Shown: positions 8,983 through 14,933 of the stretch, in pieces | Layout of the letters: each line of letters starts with the position of its first letter | How positions within the stretch are numbered: the first letter of the stretch is position 1 | From: a virus | Reading direction: 5' to 3' (one strand) | IMG/VR virus record: IMGVR_UViG_3300030103_004042 | Coordinates: 1 to 23,363 of that record | DNA: 23,363 nucleotides | The notes under the pieces: generated by a model | Databases searched by the model: none | Seen by the model: only the letters and a program-made list of their open reading frames with translations | Told to the model about the DNA's origin: nothing | Program-made: the position numbers and the translations under genes

Positions 8983-9479
8983 CATATAGACCTACAATCC
9001 GGACTGGTAAATTAAGCGTTGCAATACTGAATAATACTCATGATCAATCTACGACAACGACTACATATATTGATTATCAAATCACAACAGGTTACGACTC
9101 TGTCGTTGATCAATTCTCAAATACACTAACGATTGATGCAACTAACAATAGAGTGACATTGCCAGCCGGCAAATATTATTTAGATGCTCGCCTCATGATA
9201 AAACGTGGTGCAGCTGGTACTTGGGGCGCTGAGTATATTTGGTATAGTTGGGATGGTAGCTCAAGAACTGATCTAGGCTATGTAGGTCGTGAAGTAGGCG
9301 CCGTAGCCATTGGCGACCCACACAAAAGTGAGCACGCTAAAGCTTATATTGAGAGTGACGGATCGGCTATTATAGGCCTACAGTATAAGACAATTAATGG
9401 TGTACTTATTGAAGTCAGTGATACTCAATATGATGATTATTGTGGACAGTCACGATTGATGATTTGGAGGTTTGCATGA
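8979..9479 (+). CDS. Fibre-tip / receptor-binding protein candidate 3
   Basis: A 166-residue protein beginning with GTG that overlaps the previous stop (GTGA). GGAGG lies six bases before the start, which decides it. It contains VTLPAGKYYLDA, clearly related to the LPAGRYMLEA segment of the protein starting at 8144, followed by alternating strands and a C-terminal LMIWRFA. The arrangement fits a small C1q/TNF-like jelly-roll. Tandem paralogues after a fibre suggest alternative or hetero-oligomeric tips. Confidence 0.6.
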   Translation: MTYRPTIRTGKLSVAILNNTHDQSTTTTTYIDYQITTGYDSVVDQFSNTLTIDATNNRVTLPAGKYYLDARLMIKRGAAGTWGAEYIWYSWDGSSRTDLGYVGREVGAVAIGDPHKSEHAKAYIESDGSAIIGLQYKTINGVLIEVSDTQYDDYCGQSRLMIWRFA

Positions 9480-9793
9480 TCAATGTCAACATACCAAAAG
9501 ACACACTTAAATATGTGGGCGCTGTCTCTGTCATATTCGGCGCGTGGCTAGGTGCTTATGTATGGGGTATTCACCTAGGAGCTGCACAGTCTGAGCAGAG
9601 CCACAAGGAGGAACTCGCTGAATGTGTGGTCAAGGTAGATCAGGTGCATACTCAAATGATTGACGCTCAGCTCAAGCTCGTAGAGTGTGAATCTATTAAG
9701 GCGGGTAAATGCGCTCTAAACTGTGAGGCCATAGCTCAGGAGCGTGTTGATGCTGTACTACAAGATCTACAAGAGGTGATGTGTGCAGATTAG
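9476..9793 (+). CDS. Membrane-anchored coiled-coil protein, i-spanin-like
   Basis: A 105-residue protein starting at ATGA overlapping the previous stop, with GGAGG seven bases upstream. A short N-terminal stretch is followed by one hydrophobic segment at about residues 11-30. A charged, heptad-like helical region with five Cys residues follows. One N-terminal anchor and a periplasmic coiled coil is the layout of inner-membrane spanins (Rz type), which fuse the membranes at lysis of Gram-negative hosts. No separate small outer-membrane lipoprotein with a lipobox was seen nested or downstream. The call is therefore structural likeness, not identification. Confidence 0.5.
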   Translation: MINVNIPKDTLKYVGAVSVIFGAWLGAYVWGIHLGAAQSEQSHKEELAECVVKVDQVHTQMIDAQLKLVECESIKAGKCALNCEAIAQERVDAVLQDLQEVMCAD

Positions 9794-10235
9794 TTTATTG
9801 AGCCTAATCATCTGGCTGTCGCCTATGCTACCTGAGCAGATCCCTGCTAACACGATTTACATGGGTGAGCATGTTAAGCCTGTTGTAGGGGAGCGCTCGA
9901 GATGTAAAAGTATCACAGGATTCTGCATGACGCTGACTCTTAGAGACTTTCTAAAAGTCAAAGATGCTGTACAGAATCAACCAGGTCTTTGTCATCTGGC
10001 TGTGACTTCCACTGCTAGCGCGTGCAAAGATCAAGCTAAGTCTTTAGCTGATATCGTTAGTCAGAGGACGTTAGAAGATCAGCAGATCATTGACTCATAT
10101 AAAGTCAAGCTGAATGCTTTAGAGCTCACACTTGCAGAGACTGAGGAGAAGCGCTTTAAATGGAAGTGGGTGAGCGCGTCTCTTGTAGGCCTCAGCGCTA
10201 TTCTCACTACTACCATCATCATCATCAGGAAGTGA
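9783..10235 (+). CDS. Exported protein with C-terminal membrane anchor
   Basis: A 150-residue protein starting with GTG, with AAGAGG six bases upstream and an 11-base overlap with the preceding gene. The N-terminus is hydrophobic (SLLSLIIWLSPML) and resembles a signal peptide. A segment with four Cys follows, then a helical heptad-rich stretch, then a hydrophobic C-terminal segment (SLVGLSAILTTTIIII) ending in RK. The topology is an exported domain tethered at its C-terminus. This is like a unimolecular spanin, except that no lipobox Cys is visible near the N-terminus. I do not recognise the family. Position between two other membrane/coiled-coil genes supports a role at the envelope, possibly in lysis. 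Confidence 0.5.
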   Translation: MQISLLSLIIWLSPMLPEQIPANTIYMGEHVKPVVGERSRCKSITGFCMTLTLRDFLKVKDAVQNQPGLCHLAVTSTASACKDQAKSLADIVSQRTLEDQQIIDSYKVKLNALELTLAETEEKRFKWKWVSASLVGLSAILTTTIIIIRK

Positions 10236-10240
10236 CTATC

Positions 10241-10483
10241 ATGGACTTTTCAAGTGTAGACATTGGCGTTATTGTCGCTATAGTAGGCCTAGTGATTAAA
10301 GGGGCTCAGGACTCAGCTAGACAGGCAGAGGAGATGGGGCGTCTAAAACAGCAGGTTCATTCACTTGAAGCTAGGGGCGGTCGATGGGATGAGCGCTTCA
10401 ATGATATTGAGCGTGATCTAAGTGACATCAAAGCGAGCTTAGCTAGAGTGGAAGCTGTGCTTACTCACATCGAGCAAAGATAA
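10241..10483 (+). CDS. Small membrane/coiled-coil protein
   Basis: An 80-residue protein if started at the ATG at 10241, which has AGGAAG about 11 bases upstream; an upstream in-frame start at 10160 would create a poly-His stretch and overlap most of the previous gene. It has a hydrophobic N-terminal segment at about residues 7-20 and a long amphipathic helix (heptads with Leu, Val, Ile) to the end. This resembles small phage holin-associated or haemolysin-type proteins, but the order (anchor first) differs from XhlA. Its last 19 bases overlap the end of the leftward gene, so the two transcription units converge here. Confidence 0.5.
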   Translation: MDFSSVDIGVIVAIVGLVIKGAQDSARQAEEMGRLKQQVHSLEARGGRWDERFNDIERDLSDIKASLARVEAVLTHIEQR

Positions 10484-11634
10484 GACGCTGCATTCATATC
10501 AGGCTCATTAAGGACTTTGCTCAATACCCTCTTTGCCTCCTGAAGTTTCCCGTCTGTAAAGTGAGCAGAGACCTTTGCAGCCTCCCAAAAGTCAGCGCGT
10601 CCTAGGCTTTTACCGATAAGTCTATCTGATAGATCACTGATAGCAGGGAACTCTTGACGTAAAGCATTGAAGACCGGCTTTGCTTCTGATGTGTTACGCC
10701 ACCAGTCAGCTTTTAAGTTAGCTTTTCTCAGTGTCCCTTGAAGAATCCAAGAGTAGAAAAACTCTGAGCGCTGAAACTCTGTCATCTTGTCAAAATGTGC
10801 ATTGTGAGCCAGAGCTACCTGGTTAGCTTCATCAAGTGGTATGAAGTTCCACTCACACCACTCCATCAGCTGAGGCACACTCTTGAATGAGTCAAGTGAA
10901 CTTGGTGTAGCTCGATGGGTATGGATCTGTTCAATAGGCTTGCTCTTTGGCTTTGCAGGTATGCTGTTATCATTCGTGATTTCAACTGCTGTCTGCTGTG
11001 GAGCCGGTTGAGGCTGTGGAGCCGGTTGAGCTTGTGGAGGTTTTGAAGTGATGCGCTGTGGCTGTGGTCGAGTAGAGAGATTGATCTCTTCACCCATTGA
11101 CTGAGCTGAGATCATAGCGCGCTCATGGTCGTTCATGTTCTCACTGTCCATCATCTCTTCAACAGAGTAGAATCCTCCAACAACGTCTGGGAAATAGTCT
11201 CTGGCAATCTTGCTCCAGCATCGAGCGGTGAGCATAGCAGCTGGCATCTTCTTATAGTTAAGTTGATGAGTGTTACCAGCTCTTTCAGCATCCTCCCAAG
11301 TATACTCAAATCGCTGTGGTGGGATGTCATCAGGAAAGTCAGTGCGCTTGACTTCCATGATACAGCGTTCTGCGCTTTGCTCAATATAGCGAACATAAGC
11401 CAACTTGCCCGACATAAAGATTAAGCTCTTAAGGCCTTCTGCAGATAAACAGGCTTTATTACTTTTCTTTCTAACATAAGACATTGCTGCTGTGCGGGCG
11501 ACATCTCCATTAAAAAGCTGACCAAACATTATATACTTGAGGTTTATAGCGTTAGGATCTTCGTTGTGTGCTCGAGCAACCTCCATGATTAGGTGGTGCT
11601 TGTGCTCTTCGCTTTTAGGTACATACATACTCAT
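10465..11634 (-). CDS. RecT-like single-strand annealing protein candidate
   Basis: A 389-residue protein. The N-terminal 175 residues contain a segment with YTWEDAERAG, a KKMPAAMLTARCWS stretch and a PDVVGGFYSVEEM stretch. This order (W-x-D-A-x-x-AG, then basic-P-x-x-ML-x-AR, then D/Pxx-GG-x-Y-x-x-EE) is typical of phage RecT-family annealing proteins that promote homologous pairing of single strands. A low-complexity linker of Pro, Gln and Ala follows at about residues 187-215. The C-terminal domain of about 150 residues is not recognised. It is the last gene of the leftward operon. No exonuclease partner is visible in this window. The start is ATG at 11634 after an AGAGAGAGATT leader, with a second ATG two codons on. 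Confidence 0.6.
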   Translation of the reverse strand: MSMYVPKSEEHKHHLIMEVARAHNEDPNAINLKYIMFGQLFNGDVARTAAMSYVRKKSNKACLSAEGLKSLIFMSGKLAYVRYIEQSAERCIMEVKRTDFPDDIPPQRFEYTWEDAERAGNTHQLNYKKMPAAMLTARCWSKIARDYFPDVVGGFYSVEEMMDSENMNDHERAMISAQSMGEEINLSTRPQPQRITSKPPQAQPAPQPQPAPQQTAVEITNDNSIPAKPKSKPIEQIHTHRATPSSLDSFKSVPQLMEWCEWNFIPLDEANQVALAHNAHFDKMTEFQRSEFFYSWILQGTLRKANLKADWWRNTSEAKPVFNALRQEFPAISDLSDRLIGKSLGRADFWEAAKVSAHFTDGKLQEAKRVLSKVLNEPDMNAASYLCSM

Positions 11635-11662
11635 AATCTCTCTCTTTCTTTTACATTATCTC

Positions 11663-11998
11663 TTAGTGATGTGATGGGAACATAGGCCACTGTTTAGCCT
11701 GATTGATCTGCTCATAGCTGTTGTCTGTGTGTCGAGCGCACCACTTTGAAGCTGTGGCATAGGTCGCCTCTTTACGAATCAGCAGACGACCTTGGAAGGG
11801 TGATAAACCTTTAGTCACTCTTAAAGCGCAGTCTCTATTAGAGTCATGAGTGTTACCCACTGAGCAGATAAGACCCATGATGAAGATGGACAAGATTAAG
11901 AGGCCTATCATTGTCATGTCTGACTTGAGTTGTTTGTCTGGGTGCATGTTGTGTTCAATCTTTACAGGTCTGATAAATAGTTCTGTTGTAGTGTTCAT
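11663..11998 (-). CDS. Single-pass membrane protein with two external cysteines
   Basis: A 111-residue protein started at the ATG at 11998, which has the same AGAGAGAGATT leader as the gene at 11634; an upstream in-frame ATG at 12025 lies within a palindrome and lacks that site. Residues of the first 30 are polar. A hydrophobic segment (MIGLLILSIFIMGLICSV) follows at about 29-46, and then a polar domain with two Cys (DCAL and WCAR) that could pair. The family is unknown to me. A small envelope-anchored protein near a regulator could act in superinfection exclusion, but this is speculation. Confidence 0.6.
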   Translation of the reverse strand: MNTTTELFIRPVKIEHNMHPDKQLKSDMTMIGLLILSIFIMGLICSVGNTHDSNRDCALRVTKGLSPFQGRLLIRKEATYATASKWCARHTDNSYEQINQAKQWPMFPSHH

Positions 11999-12012
11999 AA
12001 TCTCTCTCTCTT

Positions 12013-12028
12013 CTAATGGATCCATTAG
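12013..12028. promoter_or_regulatory. Perfect 16-bp palindrome in the leader of the 11998 gene
   Basis: The sequence CTAATGGATCCATTAG is its own reverse complement. It lies between the XRE-regulator stop and the start of the next leftward gene, immediately before the AGAGAGAGATT ribosome binding leader. As RNA it could form a six-base stem; as DNA it could be an operator. Confidence 0.6.
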
Positions 12029-12036
12029 TTTAGTTG

Positions 12037-12462
12037 TTACCAGCCTGGTTCATCATCTGGCTTTAGTTCGATGAGCAGTGATCCCCATGTTTGTGAATGT
12101 TCACCGCTCACTAGGTTGTTAAGGCAGACCAAAAGGTCAAGGTCATCATTGCAGGTCTCTTGGAGCTCCTTAGCTGATTGATAGACAGTCTTCTTAGTGA
12201 CAACACAATGAACTCTAAACATGACATCATCACATACGTTTTTGAGCGCTAGGCTTAGAGTGTTATTGAAGTCGTTAGGATCAAAGATCTTATAGGGACT
12301 AAGCTTATTAGCGCAGCGTGAAAGGTTTAGCGCTTTGTCTTTGCTGGCTTTGAGCTTTCCACTCACTATTTTAGATAGGTAAGCCAAGCTAGTTCCAGAC
12401 TCATCAGCCAGCTTAGTTAGTGTGATGCCTCTTAGTAAGTTACGTTTATTTTGATTCATCAT
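12037..12462 (-). CDS. XRE-family helix-turn-helix regulator
   Basis: A 141-residue protein. Residues about 14-45 (LTKLADESGTSLAYLSKIVSGKL) form a recognisable helix-turn-helix of the Cro/CI (XRE) type: a first helix beginning LxxLA, then GxSxxYLSKI as recognition helix. The rest, with DDLDLLVCLNN and a C-terminal acidic end, is not recognised and could mediate dimerisation. It is the second gene of the leftward operon. The overlapping divergent promoters 300 bases upstream are the natural target, so it probably represses itself and the rightward replication operon. Two ATG codons are adjacent at 12462 and 12459; either may be used. Confidence 0.7.
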   Translation of the reverse strand: MMNQNKRNLLRGITLTKLADESGTSLAYLSKIVSGKLKASKDKALNLSRCANKLSPYKIFDPNDFNNTLSLALKNVCDDVMFRVHCVVTKKTVYQSAKELQETCNDDLDLLVCLNNLVSGEHSQTWGSLLIELKPDDEPGW

Positions 12463-12467
12463 TACTC

Positions 12468-12707
12468 TTAAATCTTTGAACTTTTAACTACAAAGTTAGC
12501 CTCAAGCCAGCCCCAGTCACTGAGCAGGTCTTCTAAAGTAGCGTCTCCCCCTTCCTCCTCATCCCAATACAGCTGATGCTCTTCAATAAGATCCATCATG
12601 AGCGCTTTTTTGTCCTCAAAGCTTAGGTCAATATAATCTTCAGGGTTAATGACAAGCTGTCTTTGCTCTTCTCCCTGATATAAAAAAGTCTCAATTCGGT
12701 GACTCAT
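12468..12707 (-). CDS. Small acidic early protein
   Basis: A 79-residue protein when started at the ATG at 12707, which has GGAG eight bases upstream. Longer starts at 12731 and 12773 lack such a site, and the latter would cover the promoter region. The product is strongly acidic in its second half (runs of Asp and Glu such as WDEEEGGDATLEDLL). There is no Cys, no membrane segment and no known motif. It is the first gene of the leftward operon, five bases before the regulator gene. Acidic small early phage proteins can mimic DNA or bind host proteins, but nothing here shows which applies. Confidence 0.6.
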   Translation of the reverse strand: MSHRIETFLYQGEEQRQLVINPEDYIDLSFEDKKALMMDLIEEHQLYWDEEEGGDATLEDLLSDWGWLEANFVVKSSKI

Positions 12708-12754
12708 TGTCTCTCCAGTCTTCTTAGACATGTTTAAAAGATCAAGCGCTATGC

Positions 12755-12782
12755 TTGACAACAGTCTTATCATGATGATAAA
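12755..12782 (+). promoter_or_regulatory. Rightward promoter of the replication operon
   Basis: A perfect -35 TTGACA at 12755-12760 and a -10-like GATAAA at 12777-12782 are separated by 16 bases. This would start transcription near 12789, about 45 bases before the initiator gene. The -10 overlaps the palindrome at 12767-12781. Confidence 0.6.
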
Positions 12783-12793
12783 TGTCTAGTCAA
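12766..12793 (-). promoter_or_regulatory. Leftward promoter of the regulator/RecT operon
   Basis: On the minus strand a -35 TTGACT (12793 to 12788) and a -10-like GATAAG (12771 to 12766) are separated by 16 bases. The start would be near 12759, about 50 bases before the acidic protein gene. Its core overlaps that of the rightward promoter almost symmetrically. Confidence 0.5.
12767..12781. promoter_or_regulatory. Operator candidate between divergent promoters
   Basis: TTATCATGATGATAA is a perfect inverted repeat with seven-base arms around a central G. It covers parts of both -10 elements, so a bound dimer would block both promoters. A half-site TTATCA recurs at 12822-12827, before the initiator ribosome binding site. 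Confidence 0.6.
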
Positions 12794-12819
12794 CTAGTTT
12801 GTTGAATAAATGACAAACT
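12786..12819. promoter_or_regulatory. Two further inverted repeats near the rightward start
   Basis: CTAGT-CA-ACTAG (12786-12797) lies at the predicted rightward start. AGTTTGT and ACAAACT (12796-12802 and 12813-12819), separated by ten bases, follow in the leader. They could be extra operator sites or a leader hairpin in the replication transcript. Confidence 0.5.
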
Positions 12820-12834
12820 TATTATCAAGGGGTA

Positions 12835-13560
12835 ATGATGAAACAGCATGAAGCTTTTAAGATAGCTCTAAGGGCACCGATAAAATACAACCCTGCTAAG
12901 ATGCTATTGATGGCGCTAGTTGGTAACAGTGGGACCGGCCTAAACTGGGATTCATGGTCTAAGCCCATGTCTGTCTCTTATCTATATAAGATGTTTAACG
13001 AGGGACATGACCTATCTTTAAGCAGAGCTACTATAGAGAGAAGCATATCTCATCTTGTTAAGATGGAGCTCATCGAGAGACTAGACACAGGTAGAGCTGA
13101 CAGAGTGAGAACAATTCTCTTAAACACATCTAAGCTTGCTGAGCTTTGTGAGGTAGTCCCTCAGGTTGAGGTAGTCCCTCAGGTTGAGGTAGTCCCTCAG
13201 GTTGAGGTAGTCCCTCAGGTTGAGGTGACGTACCCTCAGGTTGATGTGATGGGTCCCTCAGATAGAGGTGGTGACTCCCTCAACTTGAGGGACAATAAAG
13301 TAGGTTATAGTAAATTAAGAAGTAATGAAGAAAGTAAGATTGAGCCTGAGCTTGAGCAGAGCGCTGAGGATGAGAAGACTAATGAGTCTATAAGGTTATA
13401 TTTTAAAACTTCAAAAGCTGAAGAGGTTGAACCTCCAAAGCCCTTGATGAACAATGATGAGATCAGAGCTTACAACCAAGCTAGACAAGAGAGGATCTGG
13501 CAAGCTCAAGAATATAAAGCGAATCCAACGAAGCGACGAAGAAAACGACAGTGGAGATAA
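12835..13560 (+). CDS. Replication initiator, lambda O-like, containing the origin
   Basis: A 241-residue protein that probably binds iterons inside its own gene and recruits the helicase loader encoded next. The N-terminal 105 residues have a winged-helix flavour: a segment LSLSRATIERSISHLVKMELIERL reads as a recognition helix and following helix, as in phage O-type and replication initiator proteins. Residues about 107-131 are four in-frame repeats of EVVPQV encoded by 18-bp iterons. The rest is acidic then basic, ending KRRRKRQWR. Two adjacent ATG codons at 12835 and 12838 follow AAGGGG. The gene ends one base into the next gene. Identification rests on the winged helix, in-gene iterons and the adjacent AAA+ loader; overall similarity to lambda O is not claimed. 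Confidence 0.72.
   Translation: MMKQHEAFKIALRAPIKYNPAKMLLMALVGNSGTGLNWDSWSKPMSVSYLYKMFNEGHDLSLSRATIERSISHLVKMELIERLDTGRADRVRTILLNTSKLAELCEVVPQVEVVPQVEVVPQVEVVPQVEVTYPQVDVMGPSDRGGDSLNLRDNKVGYSKLRSNEESKIEPELEQSAEDEKTNESIRLYFKTSKAEEVEPPKPLMNNDEIRAYNQARQERIWQAQEYKANPTKRRRKRQWR
13157..13293 (+). repeat. Seven iterons, probable replication origin
   Basis: Units start at 13157, 13175, 13193, 13211, 13232, 13254 and 13276. The first three are identical (TCCCTCAGGTTGAGGTAG); the fourth differs only at its last two bases, the next two are degenerate. The seventh is a perfect palindrome, TCCCTCAACTTGAGGGA. Spacing is 18, 18, 18, 21, 22 and 22. Each unit has an imperfect dyad of CCCTC and GAGG arms. From memory, lambda O-binding iterons have the same plan (TCCCTC...GAGGGA) and also lie inside the initiator gene. 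Confidence 0.8.
13294..13340 (+). other. AT-rich segment beside iterons, candidate unwinding element
   Basis: Directly after the last iteron the sequence becomes strongly AT-rich (for example ATAAAGTAGGTTATAGTAAA) inside the coding region. An AT-rich element next to the iteron array is the expected site of initial strand opening in lambda-type origins. It is inferred from position and composition. Confidence 0.5.
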
Positions 13561-14519
13561 TGATGATTAAAGTGATGGATAATGGATTTCAAAAGCTAGA
13601 CACTCAAGCGCTAGCAGCTCAGGCTCAACTACTTAAGAAGGCCATAGCTAAGAAGAGAGGTGATGAAGCTTATAAGCCAAAAGATGAATATGACTATAAG
13701 GACTTCTCACACCTCACAGCTCGTAACTTAGAGACTGAGATGTGGATTGATGGAAAGTCATCTTGGATTGATGATGAGTCTTATTCTCTCGTATGTCGTA
13801 AAGTTCCACACTGTGGAGAGTGTCAGGATGGGTGGATCATCACGCGCGGTGATTACAGCAAAGCACCTACCTCAAAGATATGTAGACGCTGTGAAGTTCC
13901 TCGAAGATGGATGAACAGACTTAACAAGCTCGAGCTACCTCTTGATGCTGTTGGTATGCACCTCGATGTTTATGAGCCAGACTCCCCGCGTCAGGTTGAG
14001 GTCATCTCTAATATGCTTGACTATCTGAATCGTGGTGATGGAGCTCCACCGGCGGTGCTCTGCTATGGTCCTCCTGGCAATGGTAAGACCTCTATACTTT
14101 ACGCTGTGGCTAGAGAGGCATGTAACCTGCATTGGAAAGTGAGATATACATCTCACAATCAGATAATCAATGACATTCAAGGCTCATGGAATGATAGGAA
14201 TAAGAGCAACCCTGTTGAGCGTTGGTTAGATGGAGTCGAGATCCTGTTGCTTGACGAGTGGTGTGGTATCGGTGGATCAGCTATGAAGCAAGGTTGGTGG
14301 ATTAAGCAGTCAATAGAGCTTATTGAGCAGATTCATCGACGATGGAAAGCAGGGACTCTGGCTGTCATCATGACCACGAATGTCTATCCTAAACAGATGT
14401 TTAACATCTTTAATAACGATGCATTTAAGTCTCGCTTTCTCGGCATGTTTCATCCTTGTGAGATGAAAGGCAGAGATAGACGTAAAGATAATTTAGACCT
14501 CACCCATTGGGGTCTATGA
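13560..14519 (+). CDS. AAA+ helicase loader, DnaC-like, with N-terminal zinc motif
   Basis: Probably loads the host replicative helicase at the origin in the preceding gene. From the ATG at 13560, Cys pairs C85xxC88 and C108xxC111 could bind zinc, with C79 nearby. The AAA+ core shows Walker A GPPGNGKT (170-177), Walker B ILLLDEW with D232/E233, a sensor-1 MTTN ending at N274 and a following SRF segment that may supply the arginine finger. This order is that of DnaC/DnaI/IstB-type ATPases. ATG codons at 13560 and 13563 overlap the previous stop (TAATG), with GGAG at 13553; the second has the better spacing. Confidence 0.85.
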   Translation: MMIKVMDNGFQKLDTQALAAQAQLLKKAIAKKRGDEAYKPKDEYDYKDFSHLTARNLETEMWIDGKSSWIDDESYSLVCRKVPHCGECQDGWIITRGDYSKAPTSKICRRCEVPRRWMNRLNKLELPLDAVGMHLDVYEPDSPRQVEVISNMLDYLNRGDGAPPAVLCYGPPGNGKTSILYAVAREACNLHWKVRYTSHNQIINDIQGSWNDRNKSNPVERWLDGVEILLLDEWCGIGGSAMKQGWWIKQSIELIEQIHRRWKAGTLAVIMTTNVYPKQMFNIFNNDAFKSRFLGMFHPCEMKGRDRRKDNLDLTHWGL

Positions 14520-14522
14520 TTC

Positions 14523-14576
14523 ATTGTAAACAATGTAAACATTAGTCTTGACAAGATTCTAAACACTAGATTAGAT
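14523..14576 (+). promoter_or_regulatory. Promoter with upstream GTAAAC direct repeats
   Basis: A perfect -35 TTGACA lies at 14548-14553, with only a weak -10 (TTAGAT, 14571-14576) after 17 bases. Just upstream are two 9-bp direct repeats, ATTGTAAAC and AATGTAAAC (14523-14540). They could be an activator or repressor site; tandem short repeats are typical of ribbon-helix-helix operators, and such a protein is encoded downstream. Confidence 0.5.
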
Positions 14577-14583
14577 AGTAGAC

Positions 14584-14630
14584 GTTAAGCATTCTTTTAA
14601 AACTTAATAGACTGAGCTTTAAAGCTTAAC
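14584..14630. promoter_or_regulatory. Nested inverted repeats in the SSB operon leader
   Basis: GTTAAGC (14584-14590) pairs with GCTTAAC (14624-14630). A perfect 12-bp palindrome, AGCTTTAAAGCT (14615-14626), overlaps the right arm, so the two pairings are mutually exclusive. This gap of about 190 bases before the ribbon-helix-helix gene has no other coding content. Confidence 0.45.
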
Positions 14631-14649
14631 AAATGAGATTCGTGATATG

Positions 14650-14685
14650 CCCCACCTAGTTTAAGGGTCTTTTTTCTAGGTGGGG
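14650..14685 (+). promoter_or_regulatory. Strong hairpin ahead of the SSB operon
   Basis: CCCCACCTAG (14650-14659) and CTAGGTGGGG (14676-14685) form a perfect ten-base stem, extendable with a wobble. The 16-base loop contains a six-T run. The T run lies in the loop and not after the stem, so it is not a standard rightward terminator. It could act as an operator, an RNA leader structure or a single-strand initiation site. Confidence 0.65.
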
Positions 14686-14711
14686 TATTGTCATCTTTTA
14701 AGGTCGAGATC

Positions 14712-14933
14712 ATGAAAACTAGGACAGCATCACTGAGACTAACTTATGAGGAGTATGCAAGACTGCAGCGTACTGCTGATGAGCTTGGGTGGACTGTCTC
14801 AAAGCTTTGTCATGAGATCATATTTGGCGACTTCTTCACTAAGATTAATAGTGGGATACTTGGCTCGATCTCAAACATCAAAGCTCAACAGGAACTAGAG
14901 AGAATTATGAAGGGAGATATGCATGATCAATAA
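14712..14933 (+). CDS. Ribbon-helix-helix DNA-binding protein candidate
   Basis: A 73-residue protein from the ATG at 14712, preceded by AAGG at a suitable distance; a TTG at 14688 within the hairpin is a poor alternative. Residues 1-36 read RTASLRLTYEEYARLQRTADELGWTV in pattern: a short strand with alternating residues, then two helices, as in Arc/MetJ/CopG-type proteins. It probably binds short tandem operator repeats as a dimer. It opens the SSB operon and may act on the repeats about 170 bases upstream, which would make it autoregulatory. It overlaps the SSB gene by 11 bases. Confidence 0.6.
   Translation: MKTRTASLRLTYEEYARLQRTADELGWTVSKLCHEIIFGDFFTKINSGILGSISNIKAQQELERIMKGDMHDQ

Noticed and set aside
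10160-10240. Upstream extension of the gene at 10241 with a poly-His stretch
   Set aside because: It lies within the preceding gene in another frame. The His run is just the other reading of the Ile-coding repeats, and the ATG at 10241 has a fitting ribosome site.
10472-10522. GAGCAAAG/CTTTGCTC inverted repeat as a bidirectional terminator
   Set aside because: The arms are perfect but 35 bases apart, with no T run on either side. The match is short enough to be chance, although the two operons do converge here.
11125-11424. Plus-strand frame opposite the RecT-like gene
   Set aside because: It is antisense to a convincing gene and has no motif or neighbour in that direction.
13157-13293. CRISPR-like array
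   Set aside because: The units abut without unique spacers, lie inside a coding frame, and have iteron dyads.
14650-14685. Rho-independent terminator after the helicase loader gene
   Set aside because: The T run is in the loop and not after the stem, in both orientations, so a standard terminator is not supported.
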